Assembly (NCBI GenBank): GCA_023630585.1
Contig: CM042544.1
Span: 24,838,256 to 24,902,255, forward strand
DNA from: Cranoglanis bouderius
Lineage: Eukaryota; Chordata; Actinopteri; Siluriformes; Cranoglanididae
Direction: 5' to 3'
Length of the DNA: 64,000 nt
The position numbers and the translations under genes were made by a program. Each line of letters begins with the position of its first letter. Positions within the stretch are counted from its first letter, which is position 1. A model generated the notes under the pieces. The model was not told the DNA's origin and searched no databases. It was given only the letters and a program-made list of their open reading frames with translations. Shown here piece by piece: positions 1 to 11,940 of the stretch.

Positions 1-1249
1 TTTGTCCTGTGTTGGATCACTCAGATAGTGTTAGCATCTGTGCTATAAACTGAACCATAAAGTCTCCTCATATTATAAACTAAGGCTAATAAACCAGATG
101 CTCTTTCAAATTCTACAAACAGCATATACTATGTGAAATAGGAGGTTGTATTGAGACAGGTCTTTATTGAGCTGTTTTCCTTGCCTGTGAGTAGCTCCCA
201 GAGTAGCTCCTAGGCCCACCTGCAGATCGTAAGTTACTGAAGTTTAGAGGTTATTCTTCTGTAGAGTAATAGATGGTTTGTTAGGGCCATTAAGCACCAG
301 TGCTGTCTCTGGGTTGAGAGAGTAGAGTGAAATTGTTAAAGGGAGGGTCAGTGCTGGTGGGACAGGTAGATAGATGAATAGGCAATGGAATGGAGGGCGA
401 GAGACACAGACAGAGAGTGATGGTGAACCAAGAGTAACTGCACACAATGTATGGACCCATAACCATATAAAGTGCATTTAGTGAACTCAAGGATGAATCG
501 TCTGTGAAGACTGAGTAAGAACTGAAAAAGTACTTCCTCTATGCAGTGTTTTCAGGTTGACTTTAATGAAACAATAACCCAACAACCAAAATCGAATTGA
601 TGTATGTAGCAAAGATGGGATGTGAACCTGATTTGACCTCCCTACTCAAAGACAATGACACTTCAGTAGCTCTTTTGTGGGAAGAAATAGCTCAATTTAC
701 CGCTAGCAAACACGGGATAGTGGCATACTAATCCGAAAGTCATCTGTCTGTGATAGACGTCAATTAAGGCACTTATGTGCCTAATGATCAGGAATAAAAA
801 ACTAATTGGTCTATCTGGAGGTAGGATCTCATCTCTACCAGTCTGTTGTGTCAGACAGGCACTTAGCGGGGATGGTTCAGACTTAGAGCCCAAGGTCATG
901 AACACATTTTCCATTGATCCATTGATCTTAACATCTTTTGTTCTATTATTTTTCTTCTTTGAACACACAGTGGTAGGCACAACCAATCCTTTACATAGCA
1001 TAGAATATTGTATTTTTATTCTCAGGACAGTATTCATTTTAATGGTGTAAAGTGGCCTTATACGTATGTTTGAGTGACATAAACTTTGGCTTTTGGATTA
1101 GTTCTGAGACTAAGAATTACCTTACAGATGAGCTGTTTTCATACTTGGCGGCAGTCATAAGATTATCTACCAGAGAGAAATAGGTAAAAATTGTATTAAA
1201 AATATATAAAATATTGTAAACAAAAATTGTAGTCTGACTGATCACCTTT
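1..1249. other. Intron 1 of grik3-like gene, no gene seen
   Basis: AT-rich non-coding sequence. Short open frames here have no recognisable motif. A pyrimidine-rich purine complement at 330-430 is low complexity. No exon encoding a signal peptide and ending in the expected split glycine was found. Confidence 0.6.
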
Positions 1250-1640
1250 ATGCTATGATGAAACATTTCTGTCTTGATGGGACTGGTCTCTTCCAGGATG
1301 TCCGTGCTCCTACCCAAAGGGCACAAGGTATCAAAAATGGTTTGATTACATGATGGATATCATGTACAGTAAACTACATGCTATAGCCTTTACAGTCACC
1401 TGATCTTACCCCTATTGAACACTTATGGGAGATTTTGTGAGACAGTGCTCTCAAAGACGACACTGAGGGAATATCCTTTAAACAAATGGTGGCCATCCCT
1501 CCAGTACAGTTACAGAGACATGTGGAATCTATGCCAATCAGCATTGAAGCTGTTGTGGCATGCAGTGGTGGACTAACTACATACCAAGACATTTTAGGTT
1601 GTTGTTGTTGTTGTTTCCTTTACTTTGTCACTCTTTTTTA
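1250..1640 (+). pseudogene. Tc1/mariner transposase C-terminal relic
   Basis: Conceptual translation with interruptions reads LFQDVRAPTQRAQG, then QSPDLTPIEHLWEIL, then a stop, then RHVESMPISIEAVVA. These are the last catalytic Asp region (DxAPxHRA), the PDLNPIEHLW glutamate motif and the C-terminal VESMPRRI motif of Tc1/mariner transposases. The reading frame has stops and frameshifts, and no terminal repeats were found. It is an old, immobile fragment in intron 1. Confidence 0.75.
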
Positions 1641-2746
1641 TGTGCACAAACCATAGCTGATTATTAGGCATTAATTATCAACATGGCTTATGTCTAAAAT
1701 TGATAAGCAATGGTTACATTTTCAGCTTGTCTAAAAGCATTCTTTATATTGTTCCTAAATACCTTTTTATTAAATATTTATAATAAAGATTCCATGGCAA
1801 GGATCCATTCATGCTGTTGGATCTCATATACAGCACAGCTATCATTCTATCTACAGAAGAAAAAAAATGATTCTTACATTTCTAAAGGTATTCATAGGTC
1901 AGGCAGCTAAATTAAAAGAGCAGGTACTGTAATCAGTGATCTAACTGATTATACAAATTCCAGCTGATTTACCAAAAATGTAGACAGTCTGCAAAACTGC
2001 TACGTTTCACCTGGTTTCAGTTTCAAGGGAGTCTAATAAGAAAACAAGAACAACAAAAAGATTGATTTGTTTGACAGTCTGCATTTGTGCATGGCCTGTT
2101 TGACAGTCATGAGTGTTGCTGTCTCTTTATAAGCTGCCGTATGGAGGTAAAATGGAGGGTAAAGTGTTGTATAACGGGCTTCCTCTTTAGCAGCCCGCTA
2201 CTGTGTTTCTGGACAGGGCTCCCAAGGGGGGCGACTTACCCACAGCTTGGGGTTAATTGCACCACTGGAGGGAAATGCCGTCTCTGATTTGGTGAATGGT
2301 TGAGAAGGAGGTTTGTGACATGCCACGTCGTGCACTGCAGAGAAAGAAGTGGAGACAGGAGAAGCAGCCTGCTGAGGGCATGGGCTACATTATAAGGGAG
2401 GCAGACAGACAATAAGAGACTTGCCTTTTGGGGGATTTTCACAAATATCCACTTTGATTTACAGAGCAGTTGTGAAATGTTGAAAAAAGGAGAAAGAAAA
2501 TGGCAATTATTACACCGAGTGTTACAAAGCATTTTTTTAAAAATGTCTTCCTGCCATGTGTTGATCTTGAACTGAAGGACTAAATCTGCGATTAGTACCA
2601 AGTAATAATGCTGATGATAAAGTGATGATATCATGCAAGTGTCTAATATTCATGTCACATATTTAGCTTGTTTAATTAAAGGAGAGAAGGCTGCCTTGGG
2701 CAAAGGGGGATCTGAGAGACATAATAACGTGGAATGACAAAGACGT
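1641..2746. other. Intron 1, non-coding, no feature seen
   Basis: Unique-looking AT-rich sequence with no supported gene. Short open frames at about 2087-2634 lack codon bias or motifs. Confidence 0.5.
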
Positions 2747-2747
2747 G

Positions 2748-2935
2748 CTTGGTGGGGCAGTGGGTAGCGTTGCAGCCTCACCGCTCCAGGGATCTGGCTC
2801 AATAATGAGCTCAGGGTACTGTCTGTGTGGAGATTCTGTGCATGTTTATGTGTTCATGTGGGTTTCTTCCAGGTTCTCCGGTGTTCTCCCAGCTACCTAA
2901 AACATGCTGATAGGTGGATTGCCTACTATAGTATA
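2748..2935 (+). repeat. SINE, family A (tRNA-head composite), diverged
   Basis: The start GGTGGGGCAGTGGGTAGCG resembles a Pol III A box (GGxxCAGTGGGTAG). It is followed by a conserved body (CTGTCTGTGTGGAGATTCTG, then GGTTCTCCGGTGTTCTCC). The same body occurs reversed at 29103-29455 and 5'-truncated at 10808-11018. Confidence 0.65.
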
Positions 2936-3046
2936 GTATATAGGATGTGATGCTGCCTTGCATGCAGTATTTGTGGAACGTGAAAGCTGTATGATAACAT
3001 TGTAATATTTTCATTAAGCAAAACTACCAGGTATGCTGTGTATATA

Positions 3047-4589
3047 CAGCCGTGGCCAAATATTAATTTTCACAAAGTCTACTGCTTCAGTTTTTATGAT
3101 GGAAATTTGCATATACTCCAGAATGTTATGAAGAGTGATCAGATGAATTGCAATTAATTTCAAAGTCCCTCTTTGCCATGAAAATGAACTTAATCCCAAA
3201 AAAACATGTCCACTGCATTTCATCCCTTCCACAAAAGGACCAGCTGACATCATGTCAGTGATTCTCTCGTTAACACAGGTGAGAGTGTTAATGAGGACAA
3301 GGCTGGAGATCACTCTGTCATGCTGATTGAGTTAGAATAACAGACTGGAAGCTTTAAAAGGAGGGTGGTGCTTGAAATTATTGTTCTTCCTTTGTTAACT
3401 ATGGTTACCTGCAAGGAAACACCTGCAGCCATCATTGCTTTGCACAAAAAGGGATTCACAGGCAAGGATATTGCTGCTAGTAAGATTGCACCTAAATCAA
3501 CCATTTATCGGATCATCAAGACCTTCAAGGAGAGAGGTTCAACTGTTGTGAAGAAGGCTTCAGGGCGCCCAAGAAAGTCCAGCAAGCGCCAGGACCGTCT
3601 CCTAAAGTTGATTCAGCTGCGGGATCGGGGCACCACCAGTGCAGAGCTTGCTCAGGAATGGCAGCAGGCAGGTGTGAGTGCGTCTGCACGCACAGTAAGG
3701 CGAAGACTTTTGGAGGATGGCCTGGTGTCAAGAAGGGCAGCAAAGAAGCCACTTCTCTCCAGGAAAAACATCAGGGACAGACTGCTATTCTGCAAAAAGT
3801 ACAGGGATTGGACTGCTCAGGACTGGGGTAATGTCATTTTCTCTGATGAATCCCCTTTCCGATTGTTTGGGGCATCTGGAAAAAAGCTTGTCCGGAGAAG
3901 AAAAGGTGAGCGCTACCATCAGTCCTGTGTCATGCCAACAGTAAAGCATCCTGAGACCACTCATGTGTGGGGTTGCTTCTCAGCCAAGGGAGTGGGCTCA
4001 CTCACAATTTTGCCTAAGAACACAGCCATGAATAAAGAATGGTACAAAAACATCCTCAGAGAGCAACTTCTCCCAACCATCCAAGAACAGTTTGGTGATG
4101 AACAATGCCTTTTCCAGCATGATGGGGCACCTTGCCACAAGGCAAAAGTGATAACGAAGTGGCTCAGGGAACAAAACATCGTCATTTTGGGTCCATGGCC
4201 AGGAAACTCCCCAGACCTTAATCCCATTGAGAATTTGTGGTCAATCCTCAAGAGGCGGGTGGACAAACAAAAACCCACAAACTCTGACAAACTCCAAGCA
4301 TTGATTATGCAAGAATGGGCTGCCATCAGTCAGGATGTGGACCAGAAGTTGATTGACAGCATGCCAGGACGAATTGCAGAGGTCTTGAAAAAGAAGGGTC
4401 AACACTGCAAATATTGACTCTTTGCATAAATTTCATGTAATTGTCAATAAAAGCCATTGACACTTATGAAATGCTTGTGATTATACTTCAGTAACAGTTA
4501 CATCTGACAAAAAGATCTAAAAACACTGAAGCAGTAGACTTTGTGAAAATTAATATTTGTGTCATTCTCAAAACTTTTGGCCACGGCTG
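3047..4589 (+). mobile_element. Tc1-like DD35E DNA transposon, copy 1, transposase apparently intact
   Basis: Bounded by TA target duplications (3045-3046, 4590-4591). Terminal inverted repeats start CAGCCGTGGCCAAA and end in TTTGGCCACGGCTG; the right repeat continues with TTCTCAAAAC and GAAAATTAATATTTG. Relative to the right end and to copy 3, the left repeat lacks about 20 bases between two CAAA tracts. It carries the 350-codon transposase at 3365-4417. Two further copies are at 40992-42531 (reverse) and 59769-61272. It lies in intron 1, same strand as the host gene. Confidence 0.95.
3365..4417 (+). CDS. Tc1/mariner transposase, DD35E type, 350 aa, intact frame
   Basis: A DDE-superfamily transposase that excises and reinserts its element at TA sites. 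Residues about 20-120 are the paired-like helix-turn-helix DNA-binding region (FTGKDIAAS, STIYRIIKTF) with a GRPRKSSKR hook at 67-75. The catalytic core has D161 (IFSDES), D253 (QHDGAPCHKA) and E289 (NSPDLNPIENLW), with 35 residues between the second Asp and the Glu, not the 34 of Sleeping Beauty. That spacing matches what I know of the Traveler-type DD35E group in vertebrates. ATG at 3365 opens the frame; Met13 (3401) gives a 338-residue alternative that starts nearer the conserved region. No stop or frameshift is present and the frame ends ...GQHCKY. Activity is not demonstrated. Confidence 0.95.
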   Translation: MVLEIIVLPLLTMVTCKETPAAIIALHKKGFTGKDIAASKIAPKSTIYRIIKTFKERGSTVVKKASGRPRKSSKRQDRLLKLIQLRDRGTTSAELAQEWQQAGVSASARTVRRRLLEDGLVSRRAAKKPLLSRKNIRDRLLFCKKYRDWTAQDWGNVIFSDESPFRLFGASGKKLVRRRKGERYHQSCVMPTVKHPETTHVWGCFSAKGVGSLTILPKNTAMNKEWYKNILREQLLPTIQEQFGDEQCLFQHDGAPCHKAKVITKWLREQNIVILGPWPGNSPDLNPIENLWSILKRRVDKQKPTNSDKLQALIMQEWAAISQDVDQKLIDSMPGRIAEVLKKKGQHCKY

Positions 4590-4591
4590 TA

Positions 4592-5738
4592 GTAGCTACA
4601 TTGAATAGAAACAGACTGTCGCACTTCAACTTTTCTGAAATTTCTTTTACTTCTTGCTGATGAGGATAGTGAACTGAAGTAGAAAGTAGTGATATGTTTT
4701 AAGGACGACTGATTTTCACCCTTCATGATTTAACTCAGTGACCCCATGAACCTGTAGAGGGTGGCTTCACTTACCTCGGCATGCCCACCAGGGTGACAAC
4801 AGTGCATCTGTCATAGTTAAATTTCCCCCTCAGCAGTCCGGGCAGTAATTAATTTCCATGTTTAACTGGGAGGCAAAATGGTGGTGTCCTGGGATGTGGC
4901 GCATGACACCAACCTGCATCCTGGATTCTGCGGATTAGGATAATTAGCCCCCGGAAGAGTGTGTAGACAGATGGAGAGAGGAGATGATCATGTCCATACC
5001 CATCTCTCTGTGCTGTGTCTCTTAGCAGATTTCTAAATACAAGCTGTTTCCACAGTAACTAGAAGACTCATCATGGGCTTTCTGTAGTCATGCATATTGG
5101 GCTTTGCATGGGGTCTTCAGTTCATGGACGGATTGTTTCTGGCTCAAAAATGCTGTAAAGGATTCATAAGACAATTCATCTATATGATGCACTAAGCCCT
5201 GCTGTTTGCAAGTCTCTTCATTTATGGGTGCATTTTGTCTCTAATATGATTGTGAGTGTGAATTTTTCGAGATGGTCAGTCAGAGAGAGCTCTGTGACAG
5301 CAGCACTGCTCAGCCTCCAGACTCTCTCAGGCTCTTAATGAAAAAGAGAGTGGACTTGTTGCGAGCCGCTGATGCAGAAAACATTAACTCAGCTCAGCCA
5401 CAGAGGCACAAGCGAGTGCCTTAAACTGAACTTGGGCCACGGAGAAGACAGCTTGGCTCAGTAACTCTGGCTTTTCTGGTTTTGTCGATGTGACTTGTGT
5501 GTGTATCACCGACAGCACACACAAGTCACATGCTGAAATTAAATGTGGACATTTTGCATCACCATTTTGGTTTATTGTTTTCCTTTTGTGCATGTAAGAA
5601 ATGAGAAGTGAATGTAGGCACTGTTTTTTAAGGAAGCCTGCAGACCTGATACAATATGTTATGTTTTTTCATGTACAGTTGATTTCAAGTTATTTGCATG
5701 CATATATATATATATATATATATATTGGTGAACTACAG
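4592..5738. other. Intron 1, non-coding; TA microsatellite at the 3' end
   Basis: No gene. About 4780-4990 is moderately GC-rich and non-repetitive (CTGGGATGTGGCGCATGACA), which would be worth a conservation check. A (TA)n run spans about 5702-5726. Confidence 0.5.
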
Positions 5739-6093
5739 CGGGGCCGTGGTGGCTTAGTGGTTAGCACATTTGCTTTGCACCTCTGGTGTTGGGAGTTTGG
5801 TTTCTACCTCCGCAATGTGTGTGCGGAGCTTGCATATTCTCCCCGTGCTTCGGGGGTTTCCTCTGGGTACTCCGGTTTCCTCCCCAGACCAAAAAGATAT
5901 GTTGTAGACTGATTGGCATCTCTAAATTGTCCATAGAGTGTCAATGGCCATGTGTATGTGATTGTGCCCTGCAGTGGGTTGGCACCCCATCCAGGGTGTC
6001 CCCCGCCTTGTACCCCAAGTCCCCTGGGGTAGGTTCCAGGCTCCCCGTGACCCTGTGTAGGATAAGCGGTACAGAAAATGGATGGATGGATGG
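5739..6093 (+). repeat. SINE, family B, near full length with GGAT tail
   Basis: A tRNA-like head has an A box TGGCTTAGTGGTTAGCA and a degenerate B box (GGGAGTTTGGTTTC). The body contains GCATATTCTCCCCGTGCTTC, GGTTGGCACCCCATCCAGGG and GGATAAGCGGTACAGAAAA, and it ends in (GGAT)n. It sits directly 3' of a (TA)n run. A rearranged reverse copy is at 11941-12397. Confidence 0.8.
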
Positions 6094-7423
6094 TGACCTA
6101 CAGATTAATGACAACATTTTATACAGTCTCTCCAGTTTAGGGCACTTTGTGCAATTGGACACTTGGCTGCTTAGTGGTTTCTTGCCCAGTAAAAAATTGC
6201 TATCACTTACGCAAATCATTATCGAATGATTACAGACCACACTGTTTGTATTAGGTTACTGTAATTGATTTGTTTGTCATTTATCAGGCTTGACATTTGG
6301 TAGAAAAGACTCATATTTATGAAATAATTCTTAGGTCAGGTAGCTAAAATAAACAACTAGGTACTTTATTCCCATGATACCATATAAATATATACAGCTG
6401 CGGTCTGTCATCCATTCTCACCTCCTGCTTCTTGACATATCTGCTTTAAAACCCCCAAGCTACTTTGATGTACTGGTGTGTTGGGGATTAAAACATGACA
6501 GAAAAACAATAAGCACCAAGCATGGATATGTTTTATCAGTTGTTTTCTGTGTTGAGCGATTCCTCTCAAAAGAGGGCAAATATGGATATGGTGTATGTCT
6601 TTACATTACAAGCCTGACACTTTTCACCTGCTTGACAGGAGTGCCCATTGTCTCATGAGCCGTTGAAGCATGTCACTTTGACAGATGGTGAGTTTCCATT
6701 CATTTATTTTCTCCCTCTCCTCAGCAGAAAAGCCAGGAGAACAGATTGACTGGTGAATGCAGCCCTGAGTGCACATGCTCGCCATGCTGTACACCATAAG
6801 ATTCCAGAAATGGGGGCATGCTTTTTGTTCATTGAATTGATTTCTTATTGTTTTACTTCTCCACATGTACTAATCTTGTTTTTCATTAGAGACAGACATA
6901 ATGGGTTCCTTATTCTGGACGTATGCGGACTCTGACAAGGTTGTCCTTAAACGATACCCTGATAAGACTGATGATTATTTCAGTTGTATACTGAATGAAA
7001 AATTGTCATTTATCAGTAAGACGAGATACTCGTCCACTTAGCTGAATTTAGTCAAATGGAAACCTAATTGTCATTCTTAAAAAGGGGTTAGAGATGGGTA
7101 TTTATACTCAGATTCACTATTAACGAATCACCTTTCAAACCCAGTCATATTCCAATATAATTAGGAATAAATTTGTTGAAAGGTGACACATTGCTGATGC
7201 AAACCGTTGCCTGATTTTTCTCTGAAAGTTAGTGTTGTACAAAAAATAGTCATGCATAACGGATACTATGCATTTGATTATTTATGTCAAGTATTTACTA
7301 TAATTAGGTGTGGGTAAAGGGAAAAGCTGATTTAGCTGAAATGGTTTAATTGTGTCTGAAATCGTCTCAGGAATTGCTTTAGTACCGTACTTAAGAACAA
7401 ACAATGCTGTGAGTTCAAATATA
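6094..7423. other. Intron 1, non-coding, no feature seen
   Basis: AT-rich sequence. No exon or repeat family recognised. Confidence 0.5.
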
Positions 7424-7950
7424 CAGTACTGTACAAACGTTTTAGGCACATGCAGAGAAATGCTGTAGAGCAAAGATTCCTTCAAAATAGTGAAATTAAA
7501 AGTTTCTACATTTAAAAAAAAATACCATAAAGAGCAGTAAACGGTAGTAAATGAAACAAAGTCAATATTTGGTGTGACAAAAAAATAAAAATAAAAAATA
7601 AAAATAGTAGTCTCCAGTACAATTAGTGCAGTTTTATAAGGAAATGAGCTGGTAAGTTTTATTGAGCATCTTGCAGAACCAGCCACAGTTCTTCTGGACA
7701 CTTTGACTTTCGCACTCGCTTTTTATTTTTGCGGCAAAACCCAGCAGCCTTCATTGTGTTTACTGTCTGAAAAGTGTCTCTTATGTAATATGCTGCTTTC
7801 TTTGATGACATACAAACAAATTAATTTTGTGCTAGAAAACTAATGTTTGGGAATCTAAAATGTTTTTTATACTGACAATAATGTAGAAGTCCTAAAATAA
7901 AAAAAAAATCTATAACAAAATAGGGTGCCTAAAACTTTTGCACAGTACCA
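7424..7950. mobile_element. MITE (CAGTACTG family), copy 1, full length
   Basis: It starts CAGTACTGTACAAACGTTTT and ends AAAACTTTTGCACAGTACCA, so the ends are inverted repeats (AAACGTTTTAGGCAC against GTGCCTAAAACTTTTG). TA duplicates flank it (7422-7423, 7951-7952). It is 527 bases with no transposase frame. This fits a non-autonomous Tc1/mariner derivative. Related copies are at 12764-13154, 19075-19508 and 35962-36455. Confidence 0.85.
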
Positions 7951-7952
7951 TA

Positions 7953-10807
7953 TATATATACAAACACACGTACATGTAGATTGTTGATTGCTTGGCACAA
8001 ATTCCTCCTAGTCTAAAACATCTCGTAGACATGAAAGATTCTGTGCTTATGCAGAAATAGACACACACTCTAAAAGCTTTTTTTCCAAAGGATCAAAGCA
8101 ATTTGAGTGTTGTGATCAGCAGGAAAATGCTATCATAACAACTCTGTAAAGCAAATAATTACGTGTCAAATTGCCTGGTAAGCTATCACCTAATTCTTCT
8201 TGTCAAAAAGAATGAGGATTAATTTGTAGGGAAATATTAAGAGATGAATTATTGAACAGCTTGGTGCTCATGCCAAATGGGCTTCAGGATTGATGGAGTG
8301 GACTTAAAGTGCACTCTTACTACACAAAGTGATTTTTTTTATTTGAACATGACACTTATCTGGATCATGTCTCATGTCACCTGCGCATTGGGCCCAGTTA
8401 TGACTGGATCATCTTTCTCCCTGTTAATTAAAGTAGCTGACACTCAAAGGAACAGTGTAAAGGGGTGCATGTCACAAGTGAATACGATTAATCGTTGTGA
8501 CTCATTCAGACATGCTAGAGCAGACTACACAGTTTCTCAAGAACTTGACACATTTAATGGCACCTATTTTGACAATAGAGCACGCGAGTTAAAGAGAGGG
8601 GTGGTACAGAGATGAGATGGGAGGTGTTGGTTTTAATGAGGCGGAGGAGGAGTGCAGAAAAAGCGGCTGCTTGGTGCCGGCAGCGGAGAGGAACAAAGAG
8701 TGCAGAGAAAAGTGTTCTGCATGCTGCTTACAATCCCATTCACCTGGAAAATTGTAAGCATCTAAATAGCACATAATTTCAATTGTGTGGTTCTCCCTAA
8801 TCTTCAGTGATTCACACATAGGTTTTTCCATGCTTTTGTGTAGTTTATCCCATTTTCTCTGTGTCTTTCAACCTGTGCAGGCGTAAGCTACATCAAGCTA
8901 TTAAAGAGCTACGATTGCTATAACCCAAAGATATAACCGTGTTTCTACTATTAAATAATTAACTTTGTACTAGAACTTTGTAGTAGAACTTAAAATTGTT
9001 GCTTCCTTTGCAGTGAGTGAAATATCAAAGCTGCTCTACAGAAGGCATTTTCATCTCCCATGTCTCTCATCTTTTGGCCAGTGCCTTCACATGTTAGTAT
9101 AATCCATGGAGCACCCTTGAGTTGGCCATGTGGATACAGTTTGATATACAGGCCTGCCAAACACTATTCATTTAACTGTGTCAGAACGGCAGGGAGAACG
9201 GTTAGGGCTTCGAGTCTTGCTGATGGAGGCCAGGGCATGCCTGCATCAAACACAGCAACCTCATCTACTGAATGTTTAGAGAAAGTAAAGAAACATGAGT
9301 TAATCATTCCCACAGTGAGGGAATGGAGGACATTTTTCCAAATTACCAAAATTTATTCAAAGAAGGAAGTAAAGGAAGAGTTGTTTGTTGTGCACAATGA
9401 TGATTTAAAAATGAACTCATAATATAATAATAATCAAATTCAATTTGTTACATCATGTATTGCTATTTCTATGTATCGCCATTCAATTTTGAAAATAAAT
9501 TTAAAAAATAATAATAATTCCTAAGAGACCATGTTGTGATTAAAGTTGAGGTAATTGTTTGTTTATTTATTTATTTATTTATTTATTTATACTACCTAGC
9601 AAGAAAGAATTTGGCTAGGGAATGTATTGTAACCAAATGTTAGCACACACTGATATTTGTCAGCCATGCATGGCTGCCAGCAGTGTAATTTCACTGGGGG
9701 GTTTAATAGTATGCCATCAGAAATCCTGCAGCAGGGCAGCTTCCAGTGGTAATGAACTTGTCAGCTCTGTAGTATTCTGGGTCTCATGTTGCTGTTATTA
9801 TTCAATTCAGGGTTGTGCTCGCTTTCTATTCCCCACACTGATTCCTCAAATGCCACTAGGCCTCTTGTTTCACACAATGCATATTTTCTGCCTAGTCCCA
9901 CTAGACCTGAGCTACTGTATTGCCCCTTGTTTTAAACAAATTTTGCTCAGTGCTAGTAGGTCCATTGTGGATTTCTTCAAATGTTAAACTGCTAGATAAA
10001 TGTGTATGGACTTCAGCATTACTCTGGGGAAAAAAAAGAAAAACCTTTTCAGTTCAGTAAGGCGCTTGCTGTTTAGCATTTTTGTACACAACATCTAGAA
10101 AGAGCACCTGCATGTAAGTAGCGATTAGACTAGACTGAACAGATTGATTGACAGCTGTAGTCATAAACATTTATGTGTTGCTCTTGGTGTGTGTCTGTAT
10201 GTACATGTATATATAACAGTGTTAGTATGCTGAGGCTGTCATGGGATATTTTCCCAACACTGTAACAGGCTTTGCAACTAATAAAAAAAGGGATCACCTA
10301 GTCATTCATAACGAAATGTGCATGTAATTAGTAAATAAGTAGTGAGTAGTTATTTGGCAGCATTAACAGCTTACTAATGCTTTATTTAGTGTTCCCATAT
10401 GATAACCTATTATTTTATTTCCAATAATAACTACTGTTTCTATAACTATATGAGAACTTTTACTGTGAAATATGAACAATATTGTAATTGTTTCAGTTAT
10501 GGTTAGTCATATTCATATAAAATTGAAATCTATCTAAATATCCTGTTTAGAATTTATTTTACCAATAACTATTCTGTTTAATATTTCCAGAGATTATAGT
10601 TATTAAAGAGTAGTGGGTAAGGCCTACAAATTTGAATAGGTATGAATATAGGAACACTAAATAAAGCAGTGAAACGCCATTCAAGTAGTGTTGTATTCAT
10701 TACTTCTGTTCATACTTATTAGTTGTGAATTAATATTCAATGTGAAAATAATGAAGAAAAAAAAAAACAACAACCTTACAGATTTTTTCATAACCTGATT
10801 ATATGTT
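7953..10807. other. Intron 1, non-coding; TTTA microsatellite
   Basis: No gene seen. A (TTTA)n run occupies about 9559-9590. Open frames of 112 and 120 codons at 8277-8615 and 9060-9422 have no family motif and are not supported. Confidence 0.5.
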
Positions 10808-11018
10808 CACCAGTTTCCTCCCACCATACAAAAACATGCGTAAGTGAATTGGCTACATTAAATTGCCTCTAGGTGTGAATGAGTGCATGAAAGTGCGTGT
10901 GCATGTTGCACTGTTATTGACTGGAGTCCCATCCAGGGTGAATTAGGCTGAATTTTCCCACCTTGCACCCAGTAATGGTGGATCCTGATCAGGATAAAGC
11001 AGTGATCCTGCCTGTAGA
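10808..11018 (+). repeat. SINE family A, 5'-truncated body
   Basis: It shares the body of family A: CAGTTTCCTCCCACCATACA, TTGCCTCTAGGTGTGAATGA and CCTGATCAGGATAAAGCAGT. The tRNA-like head is missing. It matches the reverse copy at 29103-29455. Confidence 0.65.
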
Positions 11019-11940
11019 GACTATTAGGTATTTAGCATTGAATTTGCAAAATGAACTTGCATACTGAATGAAGCATACTTCTTGAAAAGTCTTCAGTTTT
11101 CACATGAATGAAGGTAATTTAATGAAAATAATGTAATCAACTATTTAATTAAAAGCACATTCAGACTTACAGATTACAATACAATCACTGATCCTAATTA
11201 GATTTTTTTGATGAGAGTGGTTAATACTTCTATTATCTTCCAGCCTTAGTGGGCAGACTTTGCTTGTTATGAAGCTTTTAAGTTACTATGGAGAATATTC
11301 ATAGTATTCTCTGCATTTTAAACCAATATTCAAATAACTGTTCTGAGATACATGAATGCAAAGTCCTATTTTCCAGCTATATTAGGTTAGTGACATTGTA
11401 TATGATAAGAGGAAAGTGTGTAAAGGATGTGTGTTCTTTAATACGTAGCTAAATAATAGGCTTGTGAAGGCCCAGTGTTACACTACTAACAAAGCATTAC
11501 TGCTTGTTAGGTGTCAGGCAGCACAACTGTCAGTGAGGAAGCCCACTGCATGTTGGAGATCAGGCAGAACAGAGCGAACATTCTGTACTGTGCAACTAGC
11601 GTGACTTCTACTTGGGAAAATGCAGTAGAAATTGATGTGGAGAATGTGGGCTGCTCACATGTGAGACAGTCATCTAATAGGAAAAAAAGATAAAGGCTCT
11701 TAACACATTAACCTATAATCATAAAAATGTTTTATTATTCACCACTCCCTTGTCTACCTGATTATTAATATATTCAACTTTTCATAGCCTTTATTTAAAC
11801 CTTTATGTGTTAAACAGTTGAAGGAGAAGTGGTATTACAGAGCGATGTTAATAAGGGAAAAAGCCAAAGACATTGGGCAAAGACTTTTTCATATCAATTC
11901 AAAAGAATCTGTGTTCTTCTGATACTCTTAACATCTTAAC
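11019..11940. other. Intron 1, non-coding, no feature seen
   Basis: AT-rich sequence. The 60-codon frame at 11511-11693 has no motif and is not called. Confidence 0.45.

Noticed and set aside
663..1037. 124-codon open frame on the - strand
   Set aside because: No family motif, no codon bias, and it overlaps an equally long frame on the other strand; chance frame in intron.
3961..4326. 121-codon antisense frame within the DD35E transposase (also at 60640-61005, and in part on the opposite strand of copy 2)
   Set aside because: It is the shadow of the conserved transposase frame, and recurs only because the element recurs.
5601..6229. Overlapping open frames of 103 and 147 codons
   Set aside because: They lie across a TA tract and a SINE; the Pro/Cys-rich products come from SINE sequence.
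7424..7950. MITE hairpin as a microRNA precursor
   Set aside because: The inverted ends are far apart and the body has no compact stem; there is no evidence beyond what the MITE explains.
8277..8615. 112-codon frame as a possible small gene or signal-peptide exon
   Set aside because: No signal peptide-like pattern, no splice donor giving the needed phase into exon 2, no homology recognised.
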